A stretch of 64,000 nucleotides of DNA from CAVTWD01 sp963738325 (GCA_963738325.1 CAVTWD010000009.1:186001-250000); one strand, 5' to 3'; counted from the stretch's first letter, positions 25,576 to 34,453 are shown. The notes: generated by a model from the letters alone, not told the origin. Made by a program: numbers and translations.

Positions 25576-25880
25576 CGGCTGTACAGCCACAGGGTCGCCG
25601 AACCGAAGAGGTAGTCGAGCACCGCGATGAAGGTCGTGAGCAGGATGACCGTGATGAGCACGACGATCGAGTAGTTCCGCACCTCTTCCCGGTTGGGCCA
25701 CACCACCTTGCGGAGCTCGGCCCGGACCTCCTTCAGGAAGGTCCGGATGGTGGCGCGCTCCTCTTTGGGCCGGGGCGTGGGCGGCGTGCGGACGGTGCGC
25801 GTCGGCGTGCCTTCCGCGGTGAGCGCGCCCATCTTCTGCATGGCCCGCTTCTGCGCTCGGTTCATCGGGGGAGTGGACAT
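25572..25880 (-). CDS. secE: Preprotein translocase subunit SecE
   Basis: A 102-residue protein with one C-terminal transmembrane helix (about residues 70-92, YSIVVLITVILLTTFIAVLD) preceded by the conserved amphipathic segment FLKEVRAELRKVVWPNREEV. It clamps SecY in the plasma membrane. The N-terminal 50 residues are basic and poorly conserved, which is normal for actinobacteria. Translationally coupled to nusG. Confidence 0.95.
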   Translation of the reverse strand: MSTPPMNRAQKRAMQKMGALTAEGTPTRTVRTPPTPRPKEERATIRTFLKEVRAELRKVVWPNREEVRNYSIVVLITVILLTTFIAVLDYLFGSATLWLYSR

Positions 25881-25931
25881 CTCGACACCGTCTCTGGTTC
25901 GGCGTGCTCTGGTGCTCGGTCTGGAAAAGGG

Positions 25932-26004
25932 CAGGGCAGGAGGGGCTCGAACCCCCGACCGCCGGTTTTGGAGACCGGTGCTCTACCAGCTGAGCTACTG
26001 CCCT
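25932..26004 (-). tRNA. trnW: tRNA-Trp (CCA)
   Basis: A 73-nt cloverleaf: acceptor AGGGCAG pairs with CTGCCCT, the D arm is GCTCAGCTGGTAGAGC, the anticodon loop CTCCAAA gives anticodon CCA, the T loop is TTCGAGC, and the discriminator is G as expected for tRNA-Trp. CCA is not encoded. It lies just upstream of secE, the usual place in actinobacteria. Confidence 0.97.
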
Positions 26005-26141
26005 CTGCCGTCCGGGGAGGCCAGGTTAGCAGCGGGTCCTTCCACTCCGGCGAGCGGGCCGAGTCGCCGCGGCCCGGCGCGGCTCAGCCGGTCGGGTGGG
26101 GTTCCTCGGCGGGGCGGGCGACGAGGAGCTCTCCCCCGGCG

Positions 26142-26306
26142 TCAGCGCGTCTCCTTGTGGACCGTGTGGGCCCGGTCGTAGCGGCAGTACTTCTTCAGCT
26201 CGATGCGTTCGCGGTCGTTCAGCTTGTTCTTCGTGGTGATGTAGTTGCGCCGCTTGCACTGCTGGCACTCGAGGGTGATCTTCACCCGCTTCTCGGTCTT
26301 CGCCAT
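26142..26306 (-). CDS. rpmG: 50S ribosomal protein L33
   Basis: A 54-residue protein, MAKTEKRVKITLECQQCKRR at the start and KKYCRYDRAHTVHKETR at the end, clearly L33. The first zinc pair CxxC (CQQC) is present, but in the second pair the last Cys is replaced by Asp (C-R-Y-D), so the site is either Cys3Asp or no longer binds zinc. The ATG at 26306 matches the family start; the upstream in-frame extension is not conserved. Confidence 0.94.
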   Translation of the reverse strand: MAKTEKRVKITLECQQCKRRNYITTKNKLNDRERIELKKYCRYDRAHTVHKETR

Positions 26307-26457
26307 GAGGTCGTCCTTTGTCGTCCTGCTACCGATGCCGCAACCCGAGTCTCTGGGCAAGGCTGTCGTACGGAGCTCGATCCGGCTCTGCCGGGCGAGC
26401 GGAGTTCTCTGGATGGGGGGTCTCGAAGGGGGGAGGTCTCCGTCCCCCCTTCGCTCA

Positions 26458-27642
26458 CTACTTGAGGATTTTGACGACGCGGCCGGCGCCGACGGTGCGG
26501 CCGCCTTCGCGGATGGCGAAGCGGAGGCCTTCGTCCATGGCGATGGGTTTGCCGAGCTGGACGGTCATGGTGATGTTGTCGCCGGGCATGACCATCTCGG
26601 TGCCCTCGGGGAGGGTGATGGTGCCGGTGACGTCGGTGGTGCGGAAGTAGAACTGGGGGCGGTAGTTGTTGAAGAACGGCTTGTGCCGCCCGCCTTCCTC
26701 CTTGGTGAGCACGTACACCTGGGCTTCGAAGTCGGTGTGGGGGGTGATCGAGCCGGGTTTGGCCAGCACCTGGCCCCGTTCCACCTCTTCTTTCTTGGTG
26801 CCTCGCAGCAACGCCCCGATGTTGTCCCCGGCCTGGCCCTGATCCAGGAGCTTCTTGAACATCTCCACCCCGGTGCACACCGTCTTCTGGGTGGGCCGCA
26901 ACCCGACGATCTCCACCTCGTCACCCACCCGGACCACGCCCTGTTCCACCTTCCCGGTCACCACCGTGCCCCGCCCGGTGATGGTGAACACATCCTCGAT
27001 CGGCATCAAGAACGGCTTGTCCAACTCCCGCACCGGCTCGGGGATGAACGCGTCGGCGGCCGCCATCAACTCCTCGATCTTGGCCGACCACGCCGCGTCG
27101 CCCTCCAACGCCTTCAGGGCCGACACCCGCACCACCGGCACCTCATCACCGGGGAACTCGTATTCGTTCAACAACTCCCGCACCTCGAGCTCCACCAACT
27201 CCAAGAGCTCCTCGTCGTCCACCGCGTCGGCCTTGTTCAACGCCACCACGATCGACGGCACCCCCACCTGGCGGGCCAACAACACATGCTCCCGGGTCTG
27301 GGGCATCGGCCCGTCGGTGGCCGCCACCACCAGGATCGCCCCGTCCACCTGCGCCGCCCCCGTAATCATGTTCTTGATGTAATCGGCGTGACCGGGCATG
27401 TCCACATGGGCGTAATGCCGGTTCGGGGTCTCATACTCCACATGAGCAATCGAAATCGTGATCCCCCGCGCCTTCTCCTCCGGCGCCTTGTCAATCTGCT
27501 CGAACGGCGTAAACGACGCCAACCCCTTCTCCGCCATCGTCTTCGTAATCGCCGCCGTCAACGTCGTCTTCCCATGATCAATATGACCCATCGTCCCAAT
27601 ATTCACATGCGGCTTCGTACGCTCAAACTTCGCCTTGCTCAT
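26458..27642 (-). CDS. tuf: Elongation factor Tu, copy 2
   Basis: A 394-residue EF-Tu with the same protein and apparently the same nucleotide sequence as copy 1 at 3833-5017. It follows tRNA-Thr and tRNA-Met by about 40 nt, an arrangement like the tRNA-tufB operon of enterobacteria, and precedes rpmG. The identity stops exactly at the start codon and at the last sense codon (TAG stop here, TGA in copy 1), so it is kept by gene conversion or selection confined to the coding region. Confidence 0.98.
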   Translation of the reverse strand: MSKAKFERTKPHVNIGTMGHIDHGKTTLTAAITKTMAEKGLASFTPFEQIDKAPEEKARGITISIAHVEYETPNRHYAHVDMPGHADYIKNMITGAAQVDGAILVVAATDGPMPQTREHVLLARQVGVPSIVVALNKADAVDDEELLELVELEVRELLNEYEFPGDEVPVVRVSALKALEGDAAWSAKIEELMAAADAFIPEPVRELDKPFLMPIEDVFTITGRGTVVTGKVEQGVVRVGDEVEIVGLRPTQKTVCTGVEMFKKLLDQGQAGDNIGALLRGTKKEEVERGQVLAKPGSITPHTDFEAQVYVLTKEEGGRHKPFFNNYRPQFYFRTTDVTGTITLPEGTEMVMPGDNITMTVQLGKPIAMDEGLRFAIREGGRTVGAGRVVKILK

Positions 27643-27685
27643 CGCTCTATGTGGCCTTTCACGCTGACGGTTCGGAGGATGCTGG

Positions 27686-27759
27686 TAGCGGCGGTCGGAC
27701 TCGAACCGACGACCACTCGATTATGAGCCGAGTGCTCTGACCAACTGAGCTACGCCGCC
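27686..27759 (-). tRNA. trnM: tRNA-Met (CAT), elongator type
   Basis: A 74-nt cloverleaf with CCA encoded directly after it (27683-27685). The acceptor stem GGCGGCG pairs with CGCCGCT, with a G-U closing pair as in other actinobacterial elongator tRNA-Met. The anticodon loop CTCATAA gives CAT, and the T loop is TTCGAGT. The G1-U72 pair and overall sequence argue against the initiator; tRNA-Ile2 with a modified C34 cannot be fully excluded from sequence. Confidence 0.95.
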
Positions 27760-27794
27760 TTGGGACCCGGCTGGCACCGGGCGGCCCGGCCGGG

Positions 27795-27867
27795 AGCCCT
27801 CTGTGGGAATCGAACCCACGACACCAGCCTTACCATGGCTGTGCTCTGCCGACTGAGCTAAGAGGGC
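27795..27867 (-). tRNA. trnT: tRNA-Thr (GGT)
   Basis: A 73-nt cloverleaf: acceptor GCCCTCT pairs with AGAGGGC, D arm GCTCAGTCGGCAGAGC, anticodon stem CAGCC/GGCTG with loop ATGGTAA (anticodon GGT), T loop TTCGATT. CCA is not encoded. It is 35 nt upstream of tRNA-Met and heads the tRNA-tuf-rpmG group. Confidence 0.97.
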
Positions 27868-27953
27868 GGGTGCGATGTACTGCAGACCGGCGGACGAGCA
27901 TATCAATGCAGCGTGCGGGCCGCCTACGCGACGAGCGATACGGTGCTCGCTCC

Positions 27954-28460
27954 GTGGAGACCCGCCCGGCCGGGCGCCAGGACGCCGAGGCCATGCGTGC
28001 CATCTACAACCTCGAGGTCGAGACCGCCACCTCCACCTTCGACCTGGTCCCGCGATCCCTGGCTGAGCAGGAGGACTGGCTGGACGAACGCCGCGGGGCG
28101 TTCTCCGCCATCGTCGCCGACATCGGCGGCGACGTCGTCGGGTTCGCGTCCTTGTCGCCCTACAAGGACCGGGCGGCCTACCGGACCACCGTCGAGGACT
28201 CGGTCTACGTGCGGCGCGACCAGCAGGGACGCGGCGTCGGCCGGGCCTTGCTCGAACGACTGCTCGACGTCGCCTCGGCCAGCGGGTTCCACGCCGTGAT
28301 CGCCCGCATCGAGGCAGGCGGAGAGGCGTCCCGGGCGCTGCATCGCGGCTGCGGATTCGAGCTGGTGGGCATCGAACGAGAGGTCGGGCGCAAGTTCAAC
28401 CGCTGGCTCGACGTGGCCGTCATGCAGTACCTGGTCTCGTCACGATCGAGGCGAGGTTGA
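27954..28460 (+). CDS. GNAT acetyltransferase, phosphinothricin-acetyltransferase-like
   Basis: A 168-residue acetyltransferase if started at GTG 27954 (METRPAGRQDAEAMRAIYN), which fits the family opening 'R-x-A-x-x-x-D-A-x-A-I-x-x-I-Y-N'. An ATG at 27906 would add 16 residues. The acetyl-CoA site QGRGVGRALLERLL (motif A, Q/R-x-x-G-x-G/A) is present, and HRGCGFELVGIEREVGRKF fits motif B. It should acetylate an amino group of a small molecule; the family ranges from phosphinothricin to methionine sulfone derivatives. No strong ribosome-binding site is seen. It is oriented against the tRNA cluster. Confidence 0.75.
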   Translation: METRPAGRQDAEAMRAIYNLEVETATSTFDLVPRSLAEQEDWLDERRGAFSAIVADIGGDVVGFASLSPYKDRAAYRTTVEDSVYVRRDQQGRGVGRALLERLLDVASASGFHAVIARIEAGGEASRALHRGCGFELVGIEREVGRKFNRWLDVAVMQYLVSSRSRRG

Positions 28461-28480
28461 CCCGGCGGGTTTCGCCGGGG

Positions 28481-29821
28481 TCACGTGACCGTGAAGGGCA
28501 CCCAGGGCTGCGTGGTCTCCGTGACCCCCGCGTCGTCGACGGCCCGGACCGACAGGGCGAAGGAGCCCGCGGGCAGCGTGAACGTGCGGGCCCAGGTCGT
28601 GGCGGTAGCGCCGGGCGACCCCAACGTGGCGTCGAACAGCTGGATGTTGGCTCCCCACGTGCCGTTGGCCTGGAGCCACAGCTTCGTGACCGTGTTGCGC
28701 ACCGCCAGGCGCACCCGGGCGACGCCGTGGTCGTCGGTGGCCGTGCCCGACGTGGCGAGCGGGGAGTGGACCTGGGCGCGAGGCGTCGGAACCGTCACCG
28801 TCGAGTTCGGCTCGGCGTTCGGCGGGGGGGTCGAACCCGGGACGCGGCCCCAGGCGGTGGCGACGGCGGCAGGGTCGGTGACGATGCTGCCCGCTTTGAT
28901 CGAATGCAGGACGGTGAGGATGTCGTTCAAGCAGTAGGACTCGAGCTCGGTCGTCCAGTGCGCCCGAGCATCGGCGGAGGTGCAATCCCACCGCCGACCC
29001 CCCGTCAGCTTCGAGCCGGTGACCAGTTTGTAGGTGCTCAGGACCACCCACGTGTTGGTCCCGGCGGCTGCCTGCAGGTCATTCGTCATCTTCGTCGGGA
29101 GCATGTACTTCTTGGTGAGGCCGCTGGAACCCGTGCAGGTGGCAAGGTTGCAAGGGCCTCCGTTGGTGTCGTCGGACTTGACGTAGTAAGGAGGGCTCGT
29201 CGCCACGGCCCGGCTGTTGAGATTCGTGTTGCCGTACTTGCGAGTGAACGCGAAGCAGGTCCCGACGACGTTCGTGGCGATGGAATCGGTGATCCGGTTC
29301 GAGCCGGGACCGTACATCCCCCATGCACGGGTATGACCATGGGTGGTGAACGCGGCGAGCGACCCGCACGACTCGGCGTACTGCTCCGCTGGGGACAGTG
29401 TGGTGATGTCGAGCCGCTTCTGACCGTTCGAGACGAAACTCCAGCCGTAGCTGTCGCGGAGCGCGGCCATGTCGGCCCACGAAGGATAGAGATTGCTGTT
29501 GTAGCAGAGCTCGCCCGTTTCCAGCGTCCGAGCGGGGACGGTCACTCCGGTGGCCCTGACACCGGCAGCCGCGAACTGCTGAGCGACCTGGGCGAGGGTG
29601 GGCTGCCCTGAGACCGCCTTGCACGCCTCTGACTGCGCCCAGAGGCCCCGACCGATGAGCAACGACACGTACGGTCCCGTGCCTGCGGCGGGGGTGGCCG
29701 CCGAAGCAGTCGTGGCGGTGACAGGCAGCGCGACCGCGGCGATGGCGATGCCGACGGGCACACCGACGCGCGCCCAGCTCCCGCCGAACCAACGGCGCCA
29801 ACCCGATCGTGGGTCAAGCAT
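28481..29821 (-). CDS. Secreted Cys-rich protein without the C-terminal repeats (type A, copy 2)
   Basis: A 446-residue paralogue of the type A protein at 9422-11551. The shared domain keeps the motifs NLYPSWADMAALRDSYGWSF, YAESCGSLAAF, RRWDCTSAD and ESYCLND and the same Cys pattern. Instead of the LLDTR repeats, a short linker and an Ig-like/fibronectin-like domain of about 100 residues follow (for example SGTATDDHGVARVRLAV and SFALSVRAVDDAGVTE). The start ATG 29821 has GGAG 4 nt upstream and gives a signal peptide around residues 20-42. It is divergent from the type B paralogue across a 223-nt gap that should contain both promoters. Confidence 0.72.
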   Translation of the reverse strand: MLDPRSGWRRWFGGSWARVGVPVGIAIAAVALPVTATTASAATPAAGTGPYVSLLIGRGLWAQSEACKAVSGQPTLAQVAQQFAAAGVRATGVTVPARTLETGELCYNSNLYPSWADMAALRDSYGWSFVSNGQKRLDITTLSPAEQYAESCGSLAAFTTHGHTRAWGMYGPGSNRITDSIATNVVGTCFAFTRKYGNTNLNSRAVATSPPYYVKSDDTNGGPCNLATCTGSSGLTKKYMLPTKMTNDLQAAAGTNTWVVLSTYKLVTGSKLTGGRRWDCTSADARAHWTTELESYCLNDILTVLHSIKAGSIVTDPAAVATAWGRVPGSTPPPNAEPNSTVTVPTPRAQVHSPLATSGTATDDHGVARVRLAVRNTVTKLWLQANGTWGANIQLFDATLGSPGATATTWARTFTLPAGSFALSVRAVDDAGVTETTQPWVPFTVT

Positions 29822-30044
29822 CTTGCTCCAGGAGGGTGAGGATGAGGGTGCCATCCGTCGGCACGCCGCCGACCGGAGATCTCGGCATCCAACGGTGACG
29901 CGACTCTCCATCAGCCGGGCGCCTCACGGACATGGGCCGAATGGCTCTCCCGCAGCGGGAACCAGCGTCCTACCGTTCGCGAACGGCCACGGGCCGACCG
30001 CCTCCGCAGCCCAGATCCACTCGTGCCGAAAGGGCTCAGCGCTG

Positions 30045-31466
30045 ATGAGATCCACACGACTTCTCGCCCCGGCGCTCGCGACCGCGAGCGCGCTTGCGGT
30101 GTTCGCCTCTCCCGCCTCCGCGGCCGTCGTGCCGACGGGCGGCGGCGAGACCCGGCGGGCCGATCTCGCCGCTGGCACCCTGAAAGAGGCCAACCGCCCG
30201 AGCACCCGGGCCCGCATCAGCGCCGACGGCAACTTTGTCGTCTACCAGTCAGTGGCCTACAACCTGGTGCCCGGCGACAAGAACAACGTCACGGACGTGT
30301 TCTGGACCGACATGCGCGACCCCAGCCATCCCGTGACCAAGTTGGTGAGCACCCCGGACGGCACCACCTTCGGCAACGGTGCGTCGACCTTCAGCGAGAT
30401 CTCGGCGAACGGGCAGTTCGTCGTCTTTGCGTCCTCGGCCACGAACCTTGTGAGCGGCAAGGGCTCCGGCGCCTACATGAGGGACATGTTCGCCGCAGAC
30501 CCGAAGTCGGCCACGAAGTGGATCGCCGGCGGCACCCGCCCGGTTGTCTCCGAGAACGGTCGTTTCGTCGCGTACAACAACGCGACCGACGTCTCCGTGA
30601 AGGACATGTCCACGGGCCGCACAGTGAGGCTCACGAACAAGCCCGCGGGTTCCAACGACGAGAGCCTCCGGCCGGAGATCTCCGGGGACGGTACGCACGT
30701 CGTGTTCGCCTCCGACCTGCAGCTCAGCCCGCTCGACCAGAACACCGCGCGGGACGTCTACGAGGCCGACCTCACGAACTGGGAAAAGCCGGGCGGAACG
30801 TTCAACGCCGCCACCGACATTCGGCTGGTGTCGATCGGTGTGAACGGCTTGGCCGTAGGTGGATCGAGCAGCCGCCCCGGAATCAACGGCGACGGTAGGG
30901 TCGTGTCCTTCCAGAGCATGGCCGGCAACGTTGTCGCCCTCGACACCAACAACAACATGGATGCCTTCGTGCGGGACTACCGCACCAACCCGGGTGGCGT
31001 GACCTACGCGATCAACCACGCGATGAGCGGCAAGATCCCCAACGCCTACTCGAGTCGGCCCCAACTCGACCAGACCGGCGACATCGTCGCGTTCGTTAGC
31101 ACGTCCCCGTCCATCGTTCCGGGCGACACGAACGCCCGTGAGGACTCCTTTGTGCGCAACTGGGCCGCAGATGTCGCGAGCGGGAACTGGAGCCAGAAGA
31201 CCTTCCTGCTCTCGGCCACGACCGACGGCCAACCGGGCCAGTGCCCCGGGATCGCCAACACCGACGAGGGCCATTCGGCCGGCTCGACCCGCCCGTACCT
31301 TTCGAACCTCACCGTCAGCAGTGACCCAGCCGTCGACGGCATCACGGCCGTCTGGGTGACCGGTGCGTGCAACATCGCCACCGATGCCGCCCATGGCGGG
31401 CCCGACACCAACATGGTGAGCGACATCTACATCCGGCACTACCCCTCGGCCTCGCTTCGCAGCTGA
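30045..31466 (+). CDS. Secreted propeller protein without C-terminal repeats (type B, copy 2)
   Basis: A 473-residue exported protein with a clear signal peptide (MRSTRLLAPALATASALAVF, cleavage near ASPASA). The mature part is a TolB/PD40-like propeller: ARISADGNFVVYQS, EISANGQFVVFASSATNL, EISGDGTHVVFASDLQL and similar units. It parallels the type B protein at 11595-14027 over its whole length, including DVYEADLTNW, but ends before the LLDTR repeats. It is divergent from the type A copy. A hairpin follows at 31474-31505. Confidence 0.75.
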   Translation: MRSTRLLAPALATASALAVFASPASAAVVPTGGGETRRADLAAGTLKEANRPSTRARISADGNFVVYQSVAYNLVPGDKNNVTDVFWTDMRDPSHPVTKLVSTPDGTTFGNGASTFSEISANGQFVVFASSATNLVSGKGSGAYMRDMFAADPKSATKWIAGGTRPVVSENGRFVAYNNATDVSVKDMSTGRTVRLTNKPAGSNDESLRPEISGDGTHVVFASDLQLSPLDQNTARDVYEADLTNWEKPGGTFNAATDIRLVSIGVNGLAVGGSSSRPGINGDGRVVSFQSMAGNVVALDTNNNMDAFVRDYRTNPGGVTYAINHAMSGKIPNAYSSRPQLDQTGDIVAFVSTSPSIVPGDTNAREDSFVRNWAADVASGNWSQKTFLLSATTDGQPGQCPGIANTDEGHSAGSTRPYLSNLTVSSDPAVDGITAVWVTGACNIATDAAHGGPDTNMVSDIYIRHYPSASLRS

Positions 31467-31473
31467 CGTCCTC

Positions 31474-31505
31474 GGGCCGCTCGCCCTCATCCGGGCGGGC
31501 GGCCC
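31474..31505 (+). terminator. Hairpin after the propeller gene
   Basis: GGGCCGCTCGCCC (31474-31486) pairs with GGGCGGGCGGCCC (31493-31505) except for one position, with a 6-nt loop. It begins 8 nt after the stop of the type B gene. A terminator is the likely role; no T-run follows. Confidence 0.55.
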
Positions 31506-31612
31506 GTGCCCGCCCCATCCAGGAGCCTGGGGCGGCCGTGGTGGTCCCCTGCCGGGCCATTGACCACCGTCCGTGGGAGCACGGCCACGATCCAGCGTCT
31601 AGCGTGGCGCGG

Positions 31613-32707
31613 GTGCGGCGGCACGACCAGGGCGCGGACGGCCGGGGGCTCGAGAGCCCCGAGGCGCTGGAGGACGATCAGGGCGCGGCCCGCGCTGCCA
31701 ACCGTACCGATCCACGCCGGCGCGGCCAGGCGGGCTGGTTCCTCGGCCTCGGCGTGGCCATCATCGTCGTGGGGACGCTCTTCGTGGAGCGCCAGCGGGG
31801 CGACGCGCCGGTGGTGGTCGTCGACGGCTCCGTGTCGGCGCTGCCCGAACCCACCACGACGACCATCCCGCCCCGGCGGATGGAGGGGCGACTGGTGGCG
31901 TTGCTCGGCGACAAGCTGGTCGCCTCGCCGAGCGCCCTTCTCGGTCTGATCGGACCGGCACGAGGCCCCGGCCCCGTGATGGCCGTTGCCGGCGGCCGAG
32001 TGCTCGTGCAAGGCGTCGGGGCCGGCGAGGACCGTCGTGCGGGTACGTGGTCGTTCGACCCCGCCGCCCGCCGCAAGGCCGTGTTCCTCGGTGCTTCCAC
32101 GAGCTTCGCTCCGGCCGAAGATCCTGGGCGGGTGTGGTTGGCGCAGGGGCCGACCGTGCGCCTCGTCCGCAACGACGGAACGGTGGCGATCGGGCCCATG
32201 GCACTGCCGGGGACCTTGATCGGCCGCGTCGGCGCCGGCCTCGTGCTGCAGCGGGGGAACCACGTCCTCTGGTGGCGACCGGGAGACAACGCGCCGAAGC
32301 GCGACCTCGGCGTCGGGCGCGCGGTCGATGCCGCCGGCGCGCGCGCCCTCTGGATCGCATCGAGAGGTGAGCTCGTGCTGACCGACCCCGTCAACGGCCA
32401 CAGCTTCACGCCTGTGCTCGAGCGCGCTCCGATCACGACGGCGGTGCTGTCGCCCGACGGCAGCCGTTATGCCGCGGCGTTTCCGGCCGCCGTCCGGGTG
32501 GGCAGCCCCGCCGGCCCCAACTTCGATGTGCCCGTGTCCGGCGCCACCCGACTGGCCTGGGCCGGCAACGACCTCGTCGTGGCCGCCTCGAGCAAGGGGC
32601 TGCTCACGTCGATCGATGCCCACACCGGGGCCGTCCGCTTGCTCGGCCGGCTCCCCGTGGCGCCGAGCGCCCTCGGCATCGTGCTCGACGAGGCGCACCC
32701 ACGCTGA
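31613..32707 (+). CDS. Membrane-anchored propeller-like protein of unknown function
   Basis: About 364 residues from GTG 31613 (start uncertain; no ribosome-binding site is evident). One transmembrane helix near residues 44-62 (GWFLGLGVAIIVVGTLFVE) anchors it; the rest is extracellular after a Thr/Pro linker (PEPTTTTIPPRR). The extracellular part has repeating beta-rich units, e.g. VLSPDGSRYAAAFPAAVRVG and LAWAGNDLVVAASS, suggesting a propeller. No enzymatic motif was recognised. It is the last gene before the tRNA-Tyr fragment that may mark the left end of the island. Confidence 0.6.
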   Translation: MRRHDQGADGRGLESPEALEDDQGAARAANRTDPRRRGQAGWFLGLGVAIIVVGTLFVERQRGDAPVVVVDGSVSALPEPTTTTIPPRRMEGRLVALLGDKLVASPSALLGLIGPARGPGPVMAVAGGRVLVQGVGAGEDRRAGTWSFDPAARRKAVFLGASTSFAPAEDPGRVWLAQGPTVRLVRNDGTVAIGPMALPGTLIGRVGAGLVLQRGNHVLWWRPGDNAPKRDLGVGRAVDAAGARALWIASRGELVLTDPVNGHSFTPVLERAPITTAVLSPDGSRYAAAFPAAVRVGSPAGPNFDVPVSGATRLAWAGNDLVVAASSKGLLTSIDAHTGAVRLLGRLPVAPSALGIVLDEAHPR

Positions 32708-32710
32708 GCC

Positions 32711-32756
32711 GTGGGCCGGGGTGGATTCGAACCACCGTAGGCGTTGCCGGCAGATT
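32711..32756 (-). repeat. Copy of the 3' half of tRNA-Tyr, candidate attachment site
   Basis: Bases 32711-32756 are identical to 43309-43354, which is the 3' 45 nt of the intact tRNA-Tyr plus one base. The identity ends right at the anticodon, and after a one-base gap 4 more bases match. The orientation is the same as the intact gene. An intact tRNA at one end and its 3' part at the other is the standard footprint of a tyrosine-recombinase element that integrated into a tRNA gene. Confidence 0.8.
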
Positions 32757-33140
32757 ACAGATCGGTCCCGTTTCCACGGCTGACCAGGGGAAACGGGACC
32801 AGCGACCTGGCCAGACACACCTTCCGGTACCGGCTTGTGATGCCTTGTGACCCCTCGTCTCGACCTGTCCCGCGGGATGTTCGCGGGATGGCCTCCAAGC
32901 AGGGCCACGCACGTCCTTCTCGACCGAACCCCTGCCCGAGTGGCGGGTGGACCATGCGGACGCCAGCCCCGCGTGGATGTCGAAGTCGTGCCACGCGAGC
33001 ACCGGGACGTCCGACGCCACCGGCCGGTGACGGCCATCTGCCGGGTCCCGCTCTGGCCGAACACGAGTCCAGGGACCGTTGCATCAAGAGCCATGGCCTT
33101 CGACCAACGGTGCGCCGGTGGCGCTGGCCGGGTGGTCTCG
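32757..33140. other. Gene-free junction at the left end of the island
   Basis: No reading frame here has recognisable protein similarity. The stretch starts with a 12-bp perfect inverted repeat (see the entry at 32764-32800) and ends at the aquaporin stop. An integrase gene would be expected near such a junction, but I could not recognise one in any frame. Confidence 0.5.
32764..32800. repeat. 12-bp perfect inverted repeat next to the tRNA-Tyr fragment
   Basis: GGTCCCGTTTCC (32764-32775) and its exact complement (32789-32800) surround 13 nt. It may be a recombinase or excisionase binding site of the former element, or a terminator. It is only 8 nt from the end of the tRNA-Tyr repeat. Confidence 0.7.
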
Positions 33141-34090
33141 TCAATCCTGATCGGCATGAGCGACCTCGGTGAAGAGCCCACCCTGGGCGGCATCTGACCC
33201 GGCCTTGCCTCCGCCTCGGCCCTGGAGGACGAAGGCGATCGCCACTGCCGCCACGGCGCCGGCGAGTGGCCCGGCGACGTACACCCCCGTAGTCGGTGAA
33301 GTTGATGCCGACGAGATCAGGCCCAAAGGTGCGCGCCGGGTTCATCGAGGCTCCCGAGATCGGACTCGCCCACAACCCGGCGAGCGCGATGTAGCTGCCG
33401 ACCCCGAACGCGCCGATGATGCCGACGTTCTGCGCCCCCGACGCGGTCCCGAGGATCACGCTCACGAGGCCGAAGGGTGAGGACGAGCTCGATCCAAAAG
33501 GCTGCCCACGGCGACGAGCCGACAGCCGGGTAGGTGGACCCGTACGTAGCCGAGACGTTGATGACCAGGCTGAGGAACAGCGCCGCCACCGTGGCGCCGA
33601 GCAGCTGGACGACGACGTGGCCGGGTACCCGTCGCCAGGGGAAGTCGCCGCGCAGTGCGAACGCAACGCTGACCGCGGGGTTCAGATGCGCACCGGAGAC
33701 CCTTCCCATGAAGAGGATGACGGCCGTCACCATCAACCCCGGCGCCGTTACGGCTGCTGTCCGGCTGATCGTGTTCGGGAACGCCTCACCCATCATGCCG
33801 GCGCCGGCTGCCACCAGGACGAGGAAGAAGGTGCCGAGCCCTTCGGAGAAGAGGCGGCGCCACTCCTGCCTGGGGTCATGGAAGTCCTCCAGCCGTCTGA
33901 TGACCTCGGACTCGAACCGACCGATGGCTCGAGGTCTCGTCACTACGGGCTCGCCCGTGGCGCCGTTCAGGTCGCTGCTGATCGACGGGCCCGACGTCCG
34001 TCGACGTCGGCGTTCCTCGGGTCGCCCATGCGGACCGTCCGGGATCGGGTCGATGGGGTGGATAGCTCCTCTTCTCGGTTCGGTCGTCAT
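33141..34090 (-). CDS. MIP-family aquaporin/glycerol facilitator, frame broken twice
   Basis: A channel of the major intrinsic protein family, about 316 residues after repair. An N-terminal cytoplasmic tail of about 80 residues precedes the first helix (FSEGLGTFFLVLVAAGAGMM). Both pore motifs are present: SGAHLNPAVS and SGASMNPARTFGP. Three frames are needed to read it. The first break is at GGG 33475-33477 and the second in a run of five C (33284-33288); both fit single-base errors. Water or glycerol specificity cannot be decided by eye. It lies in the putative island, downstream of the ABM-like gene. Confidence 0.8.
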
Positions 34091-34159
34091 CGGACCTCAC
34101 TCCTTCGGGCCGTGCCATCGAACGAGGTTGGAAAGCCGAAGGCGGGCACCGCCTGGGCG

Positions 34160-34453
34160 TCAGGGCGTCCAGACGTCGGCGAGCGTCACCTTCGCCAGCT
34201 CGGGCTCGGGTGGGAGCTGGTCGCCGAGGGCCTCGCGGAGGAGCTCGTGGACGCCGGGGTGAAGGCGATCATCGACGAAGTGCTGCCAGTCGGCCTCGGC
34301 GTCCCAGACATCGATGTATCGAAGGCCGCCCTCGGGGCGTTGGATCGCAAGGTGAACGATGAGGCCCGCCGGCGGGGTGTCGCCGAGGCCGTCCTTGATG
34401 CGCTTGTAGAAGTCTGCGTCGATCGGAAGATCCTGGGTGAATGCATAGCTCGT
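34160..34453 (-). CDS. Small ABM-like protein with an ACG codon in the start position
   Basis: A 97-codon frame ending at TGA 34160-34162. It encodes SYAFTQDLPIDADFYKRIKD, then AGLIVHLAIQRPEGGLRYID and VWDAEADWQHFVDDRLHPG, resembling small actinobacterial proteins of the dimeric alpha/beta-barrel (antibiotic biosynthesis monooxygenase-like) type, known to me mainly as uncharacterised. No ATG, GTG or TTG exists in frame before the upstream stop. At the expected first codon there is ACG (34451-34453), with GGAGG about 9 nt upstream. Either ATG mutated to ACG, or it was miscalled, or ACG is used as a weak start. Confidence 0.55.
   Translation of the reverse strand, partial: TSYAFTQDLPIDADFYKRIKDGLGDTPPAGLIVHLAIQRPEGGLRYIDVWDAEADWQHFVDDRLHPGVHELLREALGDQLPPEPELAKVTLADVWTP

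Noticed and set aside
32711..32800. A second functional tRNA-Tyr gene
   Set aside because: Only the 3' half matches; the D arm and 5' acceptor strand are absent and the anticodon position is disrupted by a one-base gap.
32604..33193. Possible integrase gene next to the tRNA-Tyr fragment
   Set aside because: Short frames include an H-D-x-x-x-H-A-G-L-A stretch faintly like a tyrosine-recombinase box, but the Arg and Tyr residues and the surrounding fold are not recognisable. The evidence is too weak to call even a remnant.
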